Origin: Planococcus shenhongbingii
GTDB taxonomy: Bacteria > Bacillota > Bacilli > Bacillales_A > Planococcaceae
Direction of reading: 5' to 3'
Assembly (NCBI RefSeq): GCF_030413635.1
Contig: NZ_CP129235.1
Coordinates: forward strand, 1,984,001 to 2,048,000
Length of the DNA stretch: 64,000 bases
Positions 35,554 to 44,235 of the stretch are shown here, piece after piece. Every line of letters begins with the position of its first letter. The first letter of the stretch is position 1. The notes beneath the pieces were generated by a model. The model was not told where the DNA came from. It was given only the letters and a program-made list of their open reading frames with translations, and ran no database searches. A program made the position numbers and the translations under genes.

Positions 35554-35676
35554 GTGAATGACACATCCAGTATTCAAATGATTGCAGCTGTAGCGATATT
35601 CGGATTGATGGTCGCTGTCCCGTTGATTATGGTTTTTATGGTATACAAATTCGGCAAACGAAGCGGCAAGCAATAA
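35554..35676 (+). CDS. 40-residue single-helix membrane protein
   Basis: GTG 35554 follows AAAAAGGAG at good spacing. The peptide MNDTSSIQMIAAVAIFGLMV continues with a hydrophobic helix and ends in a basic tail (YKFGKRSGKQ), so it should sit with the N-terminus outside. A perfect terminator follows 60 bp on. No family recognised. Confidence 0.6.
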   Translation: MNDTSSIQMIAAVAIFGLMVAVPLIMVFMVYKFGKRSGKQ

Positions 35677-35737
35677 GAAACTGATTGCGATTATTCAAAT
35701 GATTACGGTGAAGCAACAAATCCGAATCGGACGAACA

Positions 35738-35770
35738 AGAGACAGAAGCAAAAAAGGCTTCTGTCTTTTA
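35738..35770 (+). terminator. Terminator of the 40-residue protein gene
   Basis: AGACAGAAGC/GCTTCTGTCT perfect stem and T4. Confidence 0.85.
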
Positions 35771-35790
35771 TTTGGGGTAAATGATGTGTG

Positions 35791-35884
35791 GGACAGTATT
35801 TTAGCGTTTGCCGACAGTAAATCGTTGCTTGGAGACAGTATTTCGCTGGAACGGACAGTAAATTTAATTCTGCGGACAGTATTT
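35791..35884. repeat. Five-copy direct repeat phased at about 21 bp
   Basis: The core GACAGTA occurs with ACAGTA starting at 35793, 35814, 35835, 35855 and 35876, spacings 21, 21, 20, 21. Following bases alternate TTT, AAT, TTT, AAT, TTT. The gap 35677-36043 holds this array and no gene. Confidence 0.8.
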
Positions 35885-36043
35885 TGAGAAAAGTCGCTGC
35901 TTCACGAGCAGGATGGGCTTCTATTGGTGAAGTGGGCAGTTTGTTGAGTGGAACGGAACGTATTTAAACACGAAAGGGAAGGAAATCTAATAAACAGCAG
36001 GCAATTTACTCGAAGGTGGCACCTTTCCTTTGGAGATAGCCGA

Positions 36044-36256
36044 TCAGCGGTCTTTGTCGTCGCCTTGGTCCGGGTCTTCGGCATGCACTTCTTGCTCTTC
36101 ATGAAAAACCACTCCGGTTTGGCCGGTGATTTCGTCAAAAGGCGTATAAAAAGGCGTGACGGATTTTTTCTTCACGAATACTTTATAAAGGGCGATCACC
36201 ACCAGCACGATAATCATGACTGGAAAGCCAAGGGACATTAATGCCATAGGATTCAT
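36044..36256 (-). CDS. Small membrane protein, DUF3951-like
   Basis: 70 residues, ATG 36256 behind AAAGGAGGAG on the minus strand. One N-terminal helix (LMSLGFPVMIIVLVVIALY) is followed by KKKSVTPFYTPFDEITGQT and an acidic tail. The TPFDxITGQT pattern matches what I recall of the DUF3951 family of Bacilli. Function unknown; likely cytosolic tail. Confidence 0.65.
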   Translation of the reverse strand: MNPMALMSLGFPVMIIVLVVIALYKVFVKKKSVTPFYTPFDEITGQTGVVFHEEQEVHAEDPDQGDDKDR

Positions 36257-36666
36257 GGGAACTCCTCCTTTATCCGATTGGAATTTGATGTTGTTTGATA
36301 ATAAGGTACAGCTCTTGCCGCTTAGATGCAAATACAGAATATGCTTTTCATACTATCTGCCGAATTTATCAAAAGAGCAAAAAAATATTATAAAAGCATA
36401 AAATTATGATGATTAAATAAATTTTCTTATAAATCAAAGCCATTTCAGCAATTAACCATTTAGCCATAGCTGATGAGAGATAAACCTATCCTTTAATAAA
36501 GAAGGCCCATCGCTTCAATCAGGTGATTCCGCTATTGCGGAGTCATCTTTTTATATCCTTTGTTTATGTGTCATTTAGGCAGTGATTAAAGGATTTTTCA
36601 AAAGAATAGCGAATAGAATCACGCATGTGTCGATAATGCGGTCTTATAAAAGAGAGGCGGATGAAC
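36257..36666 (+). other. Gene-free gap with an orphan terminator
   Basis: TGATTCCGC (36524-36532), loop TATT, GCGGAGTCA (36537-36545), then TCTTTTTAT make a good terminator, but no gene lies upstream on the plus strand. A short untranslated RNA ending here is possible. The rest is AT-rich. Confidence 0.45.
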
Positions 36667-37092
36667 ATGAGAAAAATGATCAGTGTCCGAACCGCTTGCA
36701 ACGTCATTCTATTTATCAATGTGCTGTCCATTGTCATGCATGTCTTGATCCTCGTGAAAATACTCCCTGCAAGTTTTGTATGGGGCGGCAGGCTCGAAAA
36801 CGAATCGCAGATCCTGGCGTTTGAAATCATCTCGATTTTTGTGCAAGTGGTTTTTATGTTCATCATTGCTTTAAAAGCCGGTTATATTCTCAAAGGGCGG
36901 TTCACGAAAAGCGTCCAGGTCGGCATTTGGCTGCTGTTTGGAATTATGGTGCTCAATACCGCAGGCAACTTGGTGTCCAATTCCACTTTCGAGATGATGG
37001 TGATGACGCCGATAACGGGCATGCTGGCAGTGTTGCTGTTCAGGTTGGGGATGGACAATAACCTCAAAGCAATCGAACCTGAATTGGAATGA
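36667..37092 (+). CDS. Four-helix membrane protein of unknown function
   Basis: About 141 residues. ATG 36667 is eight bases after AGAGGCGG; ATG 36661 is too close to it. Four hydrophobic helices (about 12-32, 50-70, 82-102, 108-126) with short loops and an acidic C-terminus (LKAIEPELE). It resembles DUF-type small membrane proteins, but no family is recognised. Confidence 0.65.
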   Translation: MRKMISVRTACNVILFINVLSIVMHVLILVKILPASFVWGGRLENESQILAFEIISIFVQVVFMFIIALKAGYILKGRFTKSVQVGIWLLFGIMVLNTAGNLVSNSTFEMMVMTPITGMLAVLLFRLGMDNNLKAIEPELE

Positions 37093-37097
37093 AAAAG

Positions 37098-37140
37098 ACC
37101 ATTAAAAACCGGAGATGTGGATCCCTGGTTTTTAATGGCC
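37098..37140. terminator. Bidirectional terminator
   Basis: CCATTAAAAACC/GGTTTTTAATGG perfect 12-bp stem between convergent genes. Confidence 0.8.
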
Positions 37141-37143
37141 ATT

Positions 37144-37977
37144 TTATGTATTGGCGGATGCTTCTTTATTCGCTGTCCGGTATTTGTGCGGCGTCTGTCC
37201 GGTCGCTTTCTTAAAAGCTTGCTGGAAATGCGTTTCGCTTTTATAGCCGGTGCGGCGGGCGATTTGTTGGATATTCAAGGCTGAATGGACCAATAAATGC
37301 TGTGAAGCACGGATGCGGCATTGAATGGCGTACTGGATCGGGCTGATGCCCGTACATTCTTTGAAGATATGGGCCAAGTAGTATTTGCTTAAGCCGACTT
37401 CTGTGGAGATGTGTTCCAAAGTCAGCGACGTGTGCACATTTTCTTCGATAAAGCGCTTGGCGATCCGTACATGCTGCCGGTGGTCACTTTCTGCCGTGAA
37501 TGGCGGGGCAAGGGAGCGGTTCAAGACACTCAGGAACAATCCCAGCAAATGCCCGACCGTCTGCCGTTTATTGGCATAGGAGCTGCTGTTTTCTTCCAGG
37601 ATCTGCGTTAGAACCGATTGCAGGCGTTCAAACTCCGTCGTTTGATGCACAGGAGACGCCTGGAGCGCTCTGATTTGGTTTGTGCCACAGCCTTCGATTA
37701 GATTCCCGGAGCAGCTGAGGTACAGGCAAACAAAGGACTGGCCGCTCACAGAGGCTTCCGCATGCCAATCACCGGCATTGATGAGCATGATTGCGCCTGC
37801 ACCGGCGGTATAAGCTTTCTGGTTAAGGGCAAAGCGGCATTGGCCTTCCAAGACCAGCATGATTTCACAGGCTTCCGGATGGACATGGAGCGGTTTCAAG
37901 TGGCGATTGCCGACTGAATGCCGGATTTCGCCTGCTGAATGAAAGAAGAAGGGAGGATCGGTCAGATTTGCATGCAT
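37144..37977 (-). CDS. AraC-family transcriptional regulator with cupin domain
   Basis: 277 residues. The N-terminal cupin (HSVGNRHLKPLHVHPEACEI, GQCRFALNQKAYTAGAGAIM) is the effector domain. The C-terminal two helix-turn-helix units (TLEHISTEVGLSKYYLAHIF and NIQQIARRTGYKSETHFQQA) bind DNA. Ends with the AraC signature FKKATGQTPHKYR. Its target is not evident; the divergently read neighbour is a VOC protein gene 260 bp away. Confidence 0.9.
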   Translation of the reverse strand: MHANLTDPPFFFHSAGEIRHSVGNRHLKPLHVHPEACEIMLVLEGQCRFALNQKAYTAGAGAIMLINAGDWHAEASVSGQSFVCLYLSCSGNLIEGCGTNQIRALQASPVHQTTEFERLQSVLTQILEENSSSYANKRQTVGHLLGLFLSVLNRSLAPPFTAESDHRQHVRIAKRFIEENVHTSLTLEHISTEVGLSKYYLAHIFKECTGISPIQYAIQCRIRASQHLLVHSALNIQQIARRTGYKSETHFQQAFKKATGQTPHKYRTANKEASANT

Positions 37978-38235
37978 AGCTCCAACTCATTTCTATAAAG
38001 GGTATATCATCCATTATAACAAGAATTAATATAAAATATTGTAAAATCCGGGTGAATTCCAGATTTTCGTAAAGTTAAAAACAAGAATCGATAGGTTTAT
38101 GAAAGGCGGAATCAGGTGGAATTTTAGGAAAGTTTAGGGGAAACTATAGAAAATCCTTAAAAACGGACCTATAATGGCGGTACAACCAGTTCTGTCAGAA
38201 GCAAGGAAAATCCAGGAAAAGAAAGGAAGAGCGCA

Positions 38236-38625
38236 ATGACAAAAGATTTTTGGATCAATTTGCCGGTAAAAGACCTGAACAAATCGAAGGAATTTTTCAA
38301 GGCATTGGGGTTTACCATTAATGAGCGGTTTTCAGACAGTGAGCAAATGGCCGGTATTGTCATCGGGGAGCATAATTCCATGATTATGTTATTTCCAGAA
38401 GCGACATTGCAGACGTTTGCAGGACACGAATTGACAGATACATCAAAAAGTATCGAAGTATTGTTGTCCATATCAGCGGATTCCCGCGAAGAAGTCCATG
38501 AGATGTGCCAACAAGCAGTTCAAGCAGGTGGAACAGTGTTCAGTGAGCCTGGAGAATCGAACGGTTTTTACGGAGCGGGATTCAGCGATTTGGATGGACA
38601 TCGGTGGAATTTGCTGATTATGTAA
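38236..38625 (+). CDS. VOC-family protein (glyoxalase/bleomycin-resistance fold)
   Basis: 129 residues, ATG behind GGAAGAGCG. One pair of VOC motifs: DFWINLPVKDLNKSKEFFKALGF at the start and GFSDLDGHRWNLLIM at the end. The YaeR/PhnB-like subgroup is mostly of unknown substrate. The usual C-terminal Glu metal ligand is not obvious (WNLL), so it may bind rather than convert its ligand. Confidence 0.8.
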   Translation: MTKDFWINLPVKDLNKSKEFFKALGFTINERFSDSEQMAGIVIGEHNSMIMLFPEATLQTFAGHELTDTSKSIEVLLSISADSREEVHEMCQQAVQAGGTVFSEPGESNGFYGAGFSDLDGHRWNLLIM

Positions 38626-39033
<408 letters not shown>

Positions 39034-39450
39034 TTATTCGCTTTTTCGTTTCCGTGTCATGCCTATTGCAAATTTTTCAAAGCCCATCGTCTCGTAGTAC
39101 GGCTCCAGGCTCTCGCTGCACATCAGTTGCGGAATGATCCGGTGGCGATCGCATTGTTCAATCAGCTGGTCCATGAGCTTACGGCCAATGCCGATTCCTT
39201 GATGGTTTGGTGAAACGCCGAGCCCGCAAATAATTCCAGTAATCACGCCATCTGATAAGATCCGCCCCATTCCGACTAATCGATCGCCGTGATACGCATA
39301 ACTGACAAACCAGCTTTGCTGACACATTCCTTCCAAGTCATCTGCCGTCAATCCGAGTGCATCCCATGCCAACTCCCGGTAAAGCTGAAAAACGGCTCTA
39401 AAATCGGCTGGCGGTTCTTCTGTGATTCGTATGCCATTTGGTGAACTCAT
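39034..39450 (-). CDS. GNAT acetyltransferase
   Basis: 138 residues. The acetyl-CoA loop GVSPNHQGIGIGRKLMDQLI (about 78-97) matches the QxxGxG/A motif, and LEPYYETMGFEKFAIGMTR is the usual last strand. Small single-domain acetyltransferase; substrate unknown. Reads away from the cupin gene with about 150 bp between, so separate or divergent promoters are likely. Confidence 0.87.
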   Translation of the reverse strand: MSSPNGIRITEEPPADFRAVFQLYRELAWDALGLTADDLEGMCQQSWFVSYAYHGDRLVGMGRILSDGVITGIICGLGVSPNHQGIGIGRKLMDQLIEQCDRHRIIPQLMCSESLEPYYETMGFEKFAIGMTRKRKSE

Positions 39451-39608
39451 TGAATTTCATCCCCTATCTTTTAAAGTTAAGGTAATCTGCAGTTCCTTCC
39501 AAATATGTGAAACGGGACGACATCATCATTTAAGGAATAGTTGCCTGTCTTTCGAGATTTTAACCATCCCGTATGCCATTCAATTCATTTTAAATGGAGG
39601 TTATTTCA

Positions 39609-40148
39609 ATGACGACGGCACATCAAACCATCTTCAATCCACGAAATGGCCAAAAAATGATTTTCCGCACAACGGCTCAGGATACCAACGGCGCATACTT
39701 AGAGATTAAAACGTTTAATCCGCCATCGGACGAAAAAGAGCCGGAACATGTCCATCCGAGACAAGAAAGTTCTGTAGAAGTGCTTTCCGGTACTTTGCAT
39801 TTTTCAATTGGAGGGCGGAATCACCTTGTCGGCCCGGGAGAAAAAGTGACGATTCCGCCTGGAGTCCCCCACTTTTTCTGGAATGAGGGCCCGCAGGAAG
39901 TTCACTCGATTCAACGCTTCAGACCAGCTTTGACAATTGATCATTTTTTTAAAACTTATTTCGCTTTAGCTCATGCTCAGAAGCTTAATAGCCAAGGGCT
40001 GCCGCCTTTATTGATATTGTCCCGCCTGGCACTCAGGTACCAGAACGATATCCGGATTACAAAACCGCCCTGGCCGATTCAGAAATTCCTTTTCTTATTA
40101 ATGGCTCCTGTAAGCAAACTATTGATCCGTTCTAAAAGAATTAAATGA
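39609..40148 (+). CDS. Cupin-domain protein
   Basis: 179 residues, ATG behind TGGAGG. One cupin barrel: EPEHVHPRQESSVEVLSGTL gives motif 1 with His ligands and VTIPPGVPHFFWNEG motif 2. The C-terminal 80 residues are hydrophobic and basic (FLFLLMAPVSKLLIRSKRIK) and may lie on the membrane. Role unknown; could be a small-molecule binder or dioxygenase. Confidence 0.8.
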   Translation: MTTAHQTIFNPRNGQKMIFRTTAQDTNGAYLEIKTFNPPSDEKEPEHVHPRQESSVEVLSGTLHFSIGGRNHLVGPGEKVTIPPGVPHFFWNEGPQEVHSIQRFRPALTIDHFFKTYFALAHAQKLNSQGLPPLLILSRLALRYQNDIRITKPPWPIQKFLFLLMAPVSKLLIRSKRIK

Positions 40149-40163
40149 CTTCTTATAGGCTGT

Positions 40164-40192
40164 TGAAGCACTCAGTGAAAAACTGAGTGCTT
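40164..40192. terminator. Bidirectional terminator
   Basis: GAAGCACTCAG/CTGAGTGCTTC perfect stem between convergent genes. Confidence 0.8.
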
Positions 40193-40199
40193 CTATGGC

Positions 40200-41123
40200 C
40201 TACGAACCCAACTCGAGGTCCCAGCGCTCTTCAAGCAACTCGTCTTCTGTCCAATCGTTATTCGCTTTTTGCTCGGTCAAAGTAAAACCGTATTTGCTGT
40301 AGAGATGCCGCGCAGTTTCGAGAATGTTGACGGTCCATAGAAAAATATGCCGGTATTGCTGTGTGCGGCAAAATGCCAATGCGGTGTCCATCAACTTGTG
40401 GCCGATGCCAAGCCCTTGGAAACGTTCATCGAGCACAAACCATCTTAACTGGGCCGTATCCTTACTGGATCGAGTGATGGCGATTGACCCAGCAATTTCT
40501 CCGTCGACTTCCGCAATCCACAGTTCTCCGCCCGATGGATCCATCATAAACTCTGCAAGGCCTTTCATGACATAGTATTCAAAGAGGGCGCCGAATTGAT
40601 ACGTCTTGCTGTACAACGCGCCGTGCAAATAAGACACATAGCCAAGTTCACCCGGTTGATACGGCCGGATAATGACACGAGGCACTTCCGCTTGCTCGAA
40701 GTTCAGCAAAGACTCGACGGTTCTCATGGCAGAAGTCAAACGGTCCACTTGCTGTGCATTGAGTGCATCAATCATTTTGCCGACTTCCCTGTTAGCATCG
40801 TCTACCAATCCTCGATGAACTTTTTCTCCGTATTCGGTTAAATGAATCAAAAATTGCCGTTTGTCTGTGGATGCTTGTTTTTTGGAAATGATGTTTTCTT
40901 CTTGGAACTTCTGGATCATGCGGCTCATATAACCGCGGTCGATGCCCAATTTTTCGCGTATGTCGGTCGCAGTTGCATGTTGTTTTCCATATAGTTCGGC
41001 AATGACCCGAACTTCGCTTAAAGGATATGGCTTTCCGTAAATGCGCTGATCGATTTTCCCTAACATATTGGCATAATGCCGGTTAAATCTACGGATCTCT
41101 TCTGTATGGGTGCGCTCTGTCAT
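40200..41123 (-). CDS. MarR-family regulator fused to a GNAT acetyltransferase
   Basis: 307 residues. Residues 1-145 form a winged helix of MarR type (ATATDIREKLGIDRGYMSRM as recognition helix, KKQASTDKRQFLIHLTEYG as wing). Residues about 150-307 are a GNAT domain with acetyl-CoA loop RFQGLGIGHKLMDTALAF. Such fusions couple DNA binding to a small-molecule acetyltransferase. A perfect 11-bp inverted repeat over the -35 region ahead of the gene suggests autorepression. Effector and substrate unknown. Confidence 0.9.
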   Translation of the reverse strand: MTERTHTEEIRRFNRHYANMLGKIDQRIYGKPYPLSEVRVIAELYGKQHATATDIREKLGIDRGYMSRMIQKFQEENIISKKQASTDKRQFLIHLTEYGEKVHRGLVDDANREVGKMIDALNAQQVDRLTSAMRTVESLLNFEQAEVPRVIIRPYQPGELGYVSYLHGALYSKTYQFGALFEYYVMKGLAEFMMDPSGGELWIAEVDGEIAGSIAITRSSKDTAQLRWFVLDERFQGLGIGHKLMDTALAFCRTQQYRHIFLWTVNILETARHLYSKYGFTLTEQKANNDWTEDELLEERWDLELGS

Positions 41124-41176
41124 TCTAAAACCCCTTAAATTTTCAGAATTTTTTTAATTAAATAAAGAGTAATCCA

Positions 41177-41201
41177 ACTAGTTGACTTTGTCAACTAGTT
41201 T
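41177..41201 (-). promoter_or_regulatory. Autoregulatory palindrome and promoter of the MarR-GNAT gene
   Basis: AACTAGTTGAC/GTCAACTAGTT is a perfect 11-bp inverted repeat around TTT. On the minus strand TTGACA inside it is a good -35, and TACTCT 17 bp later a -10. A dimeric MarR protein bound here would block RNA polymerase. Confidence 0.7.
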
Positions 41202-41215
41202 TTGATCACAATAAA

Positions 41216-41242
41216 ACCATCCAGCCGGCTGCACTGGATGGC
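41216..41242 (-). terminator. Terminator after the UbiB-like gene
   Basis: CCATCCAG/CTGGATGG stem just past the stop codon. Confidence 0.65.
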
Positions 41243-41250
41243 GGTAAAAT

Positions 41251-43278
41251 TCAAATATCGTTGCTTCGCTTCATATCCCGTATTGCCTGCACGGATAACC
41301 GGACCAGTAGGATGACACATAAGAATAACCCGGTATAGGCGGCTGTGTTCAGGTAGACAGCATATGCCGCCTGGATAAACTGGGCAATGGCAAGCAACGC
41401 GGATGACACAAGGCCGAACGTGATCCCTGTCATCAATAAAATAAAGCGGGAAAATAATTGCGTGATAAAATTGGCATTTTTCCGGTCTGAAAAAACATCG
41501 TGATGCAAAATGATTTTTCCGCTTTCCACTCGTTCCACAAGACGGTCCAGCCGTTTCGGCAATTTGAGCATTTCCGGGATCAGCAAAGAAAGTTCGCTTT
41601 CCAGCCGTTCTTTGACGGCTTTCGGTTCTGTAAAAGGTTTTTTCAGGAAAGCGGTCTTATACTTTTGTGCAAAGACTTTGGCTTCCGTAAACATATCAAA
41701 CGACGGGTCGATGGTATGCAATGTGCCATCCAACGTAATCAAGGAACGCAAAGCGGTTCCGACAGACGGATAAAACGACAGACCGAAATCCCGCACTAAG
41801 TCGAACAGCGAATGGATAAGTTCAGTAGTAGGAATCCGGTTGACAAACGAAATTTTTAATAAAATCTGCCCAATGGCTTGTTCAAATCTGTGTCGGTCAA
41901 TGTGCTGAGAATCTTCGACCAGCAAAGTGACCGCGTCATATATGACACTGGCGTCCCCTTGCTCTACGCCGATAATGAACAGGCTAAGCCCTTCCTGCTG
42001 AGGAGCAGCTAAGCGGCCAACGGCACCGAAATCGAGCAAAATCGGCGACCCGTCCCGTTCATCGATAAAGATATTGCCGGGATGTGGATCTGCATGGAAA
42101 ATACCCGAATCCAGCATCTGTTCGAAAAAAGAAAACAATACTGTCCGCGCAAAATCCTTCTGATTGATGCCAAATTGTTGAAACACAGCATTTCCTCGTG
42201 CAATGCTTTTGCCTTCCGCATACTCCATAACAATTAGGCTATCGTTGCTGTATTCTGTGTAAACGTGTGGAATTTTAACTTGATAAGGGCTATTTTCAAG
42301 TGCATTCGAGATTTGGATCATGTTGCGGGTTTCGATATTGAAATTGATTTCTTCGCGGAGCCCTGCAGCAAATCCGATGGCCAGTTCCCTGAAACCAAGA
42401 TTTTCAGCCCATGTAGACCGGCTGGACACCCATTCTGCAAATTCGACCAGAATATTGAGGTCGTCCCGCATGATCCGTTTGATTTCCGGCCGCAGTAATT
42501 TCACGACGACATGGTGGTTGCCTTTTTTCAAGATGGCTTTATGGACTTGGCCGATAGATGCTGCGGCAATTGGTTCCATTTCAAAATGCGAAAAAACTTC
42601 ATCCAGTTCATCAGACAGTGAATTCTGGAGGATGGTCTGCACTTGGATGCTCGACAGCGGTTTGACGTTTTGTTGAAGGGTTCCAAGCTCTTCGACAAAC
42701 ACAGGCGGAAACAATTCGGTGCGGGTGGACAGCACTTGGCCGAATTTGATGAAGATGCCGCCGCTTTGTTCCAGCGTATCACGGAACGCAATCGCCAACT
42801 CCCGGTCATTTTCCCGGTGCCTTGCGTATTTAAGGGCTCTGGAAATGCCGTTGCGGATGGCAATTTCCACGACTTGGCGTAGCCTTTTTTGCCGGCGCCA
42901 GCGATGCTGGAGGCGCCTGAAAATAAACTTTCTTCCGGTAATGCGTTCCCCTTTTGCGCCAAGTTCAATGGGATCAAACAGTTCAAATAACAGATACAAC
43001 AGCATGGAAATAAGCAGGATGCTGCCAATCCATACAATCGTGCTGACGTCAGTGGCGGTGTTAAGGACACTTTCCGATAAGTAATCGGTATAACGCAAAT
43101 AAGAATACCAGTAAACAAACGTTGTCAGCGATACCCCGAGGGCTACCGATAAAACGCGTTTTATAAAATTGACCTGTGCCCCCATCAGCCGTCCGCTGAC
43201 AAAGTAAATAAAAACAGTGATAAGCAGTATTTCTAAAAGCAGGACTGCATAAACCAAGGTTTTGCCTCCTTTCTGCAT
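41251..43278 (-). CDS. ABC1/UbiB-family atypical kinase (AarF-like)
   Basis: 675 residues. Two or three N-terminal membrane helices (about 8-30, 40-58, 78-100), then the ABC1 kinase: GGIFIKFGQVLSTR is the family KxGQ motif, EPIAAASIGQVHKA the alanine-rich loop that replaces the glycine loop, FHADPHPGNIFID the catalytic loop and ILLDFGAVGRL the metal loop. Two helices at the C-terminus (about 610-660). UbiB-type ATPases handle isoprenoid lipids such as quinones, fitting menA elsewhere in the window, though not linked. The usual length is about 550; the extra N-terminal helices explain the difference. Confidence 0.9.
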   Translation of the reverse strand: MQKGGKTLVYAVLLLEILLITVFIYFVSGRLMGAQVNFIKRVLSVALGVSLTTFVYWYSYLRYTDYLSESVLNTATDVSTIVWIGSILLISMLLYLLFELFDPIELGAKGERITGRKFIFRRLQHRWRRQKRLRQVVEIAIRNGISRALKYARHRENDRELAIAFRDTLEQSGGIFIKFGQVLSTRTELFPPVFVEELGTLQQNVKPLSSIQVQTILQNSLSDELDEVFSHFEMEPIAAASIGQVHKAILKKGNHHVVVKLLRPEIKRIMRDDLNILVEFAEWVSSRSTWAENLGFRELAIGFAAGLREEINFNIETRNMIQISNALENSPYQVKIPHVYTEYSNDSLIVMEYAEGKSIARGNAVFQQFGINQKDFARTVLFSFFEQMLDSGIFHADPHPGNIFIDERDGSPILLDFGAVGRLAAPQQEGLSLFIIGVEQGDASVIYDAVTLLVEDSQHIDRHRFEQAIGQILLKISFVNRIPTTELIHSLFDLVRDFGLSFYPSVGTALRSLITLDGTLHTIDPSFDMFTEAKVFAQKYKTAFLKKPFTEPKAVKERLESELSLLIPEMLKLPKRLDRLVERVESGKIILHHDVFSDRKNANFITQLFSRFILLMTGITFGLVSSALLAIAQFIQAAYAVYLNTAAYTGLFLCVILLVRLSVQAIRDMKRSNDI

Positions 43279-43398
43279 CGAAATATTTACAATGATTAAG
43301 TTAAATATTTCATCTTTTTAGTATAGCAAATATAAAGCAATACGTTTTGCATGGACCTAGGCAATTATTAAATTTTAACAAACCGTCTTTGTTAAAAC

Positions 43399-43429
43399 GA
43401 AAAAAGGACCCCAGCGGATCCTTTTTTGA
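43399..43429. terminator. Bidirectional terminator-like hairpin
   Basis: AAAAAGGAcc and ggATCCTTTTT pair between the GNAT gene end and the UbiB-like gene. Confidence 0.6.
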
Positions 43430-43478
43430 TTTTCAAGCAAGAATAGTTAATTCAATCCTGATGCTGCCTCGGTCAACT

Positions 43479-44000
43479 TCATTTCACCGTCAGTTCGAAA
43501 TACGGCTCTTCTTGCTGGGTATCATCAAACCATCTCTTGTCAATAAACTGAAATCCCACTTTCTGCAGCAGTTTTAACGAGCGTTCATTGCCGGGAGCAG
43601 CAGAAGCGTAAATTGTTTCAACTTCGGAATGTCTTTTTGCCAATTCGATGCAGGCTTGGACCGCTTCAGTGGCATATCCTTTGCCCCAGCTGTCTTTTTC
43701 AAGATGGCACAGCAATTCCGCAGTGTTTTGGGCATCATTGATATTAAAGCCAGCAGCGCCAATCATATTTCCGGATGCTTTCTCAATAATGCCGTACACG
43801 GAGAGCCTTCTTTCCAAGTGACAGCGTTTATAGCCTTCCAGGACGCGTGGGAGAGCTTCCAGTGCAGTCGCTCCTCCTGACTCTTCCATAACTTCCGAAT
43901 TGCCCCAGAAGCGCATTGCAGCGCTTAAATCGTCTTGAGACAATGTTCTTAAATGCATTCGTGGTGTTTCATATACTTTTTCCAATTCTTGTACCTCCAA
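43479..44000 (-). CDS. GNAT acetyltransferase, RimJ/RimL type
   Basis: 173 residues. TPRMHLRTLSQDDLSAAMRF is the typical N-terminus; KDSWGKGYATEAVQACIELA the acetyl-CoA loop; ERSLKLLQKVGFQFIDKRWF the last strands. The family acetylates N-terminal amines of ribosomal proteins or small molecules; the substrate is unknown. The ATG lies inside a protein-like frame of a possible upstream pseudogene. Confidence 0.87.
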   Translation of the reverse strand: MEVQELEKVYETPRMHLRTLSQDDLSAAMRFWGNSEVMEESGGATALEALPRVLEGYKRCHLERRLSVYGIIEKASGNMIGAAGFNINDAQNTAELLCHLEKDSWGKGYATEAVQACIELAKRHSEVETIYASAAPGNERSLKLLQKVGFQFIDKRWFDDTQQEEPYFELTVK

Positions 44001-44211
44001 TAAGTGTATGGAATAGATGATGCTGAACCATCAAGTCTAAGCAGCTTGCCGGGTACGACACGAAATCACTGATTTGCGTGATTGCATGAGAAACTACATC
44101 TTTGATCGTATAGACGGTTTCCAGGCAAGCCATGTACCCGCCAATTTCGACTTCAGCGTCCAGCTGTTCCCGGAATTCTCACATCATTGCTTCAGTGGAG
44201 TGTTCACTCAC
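43971..44211 (-). pseudogene. Possible small gene with an in-frame stop
   Basis: GTG 44211 follows AGGAAGTGG, right after the MBL gene. It reads MSEHSTEAMM, then TGA (44179-44181), then EFREQLDAEVEIGGYMACLE and on for about 66 codons to a stop overlapping the GNAT gene. The second half is protein-like only in its first 40 residues. CGA or TGG to TGA decay is possible; chance is not excluded. Family not recognised. Confidence 0.3.
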
Positions 44212-44235
44212 GGTCCCATGTTCCACTTCCTGTCA

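Noticed and set aside
35791..35884. CRISPR array
   Set aside because: The repeat core is only about 7-9 bp at 21-bp spacing with no room for spacers, and no cas genes are present.
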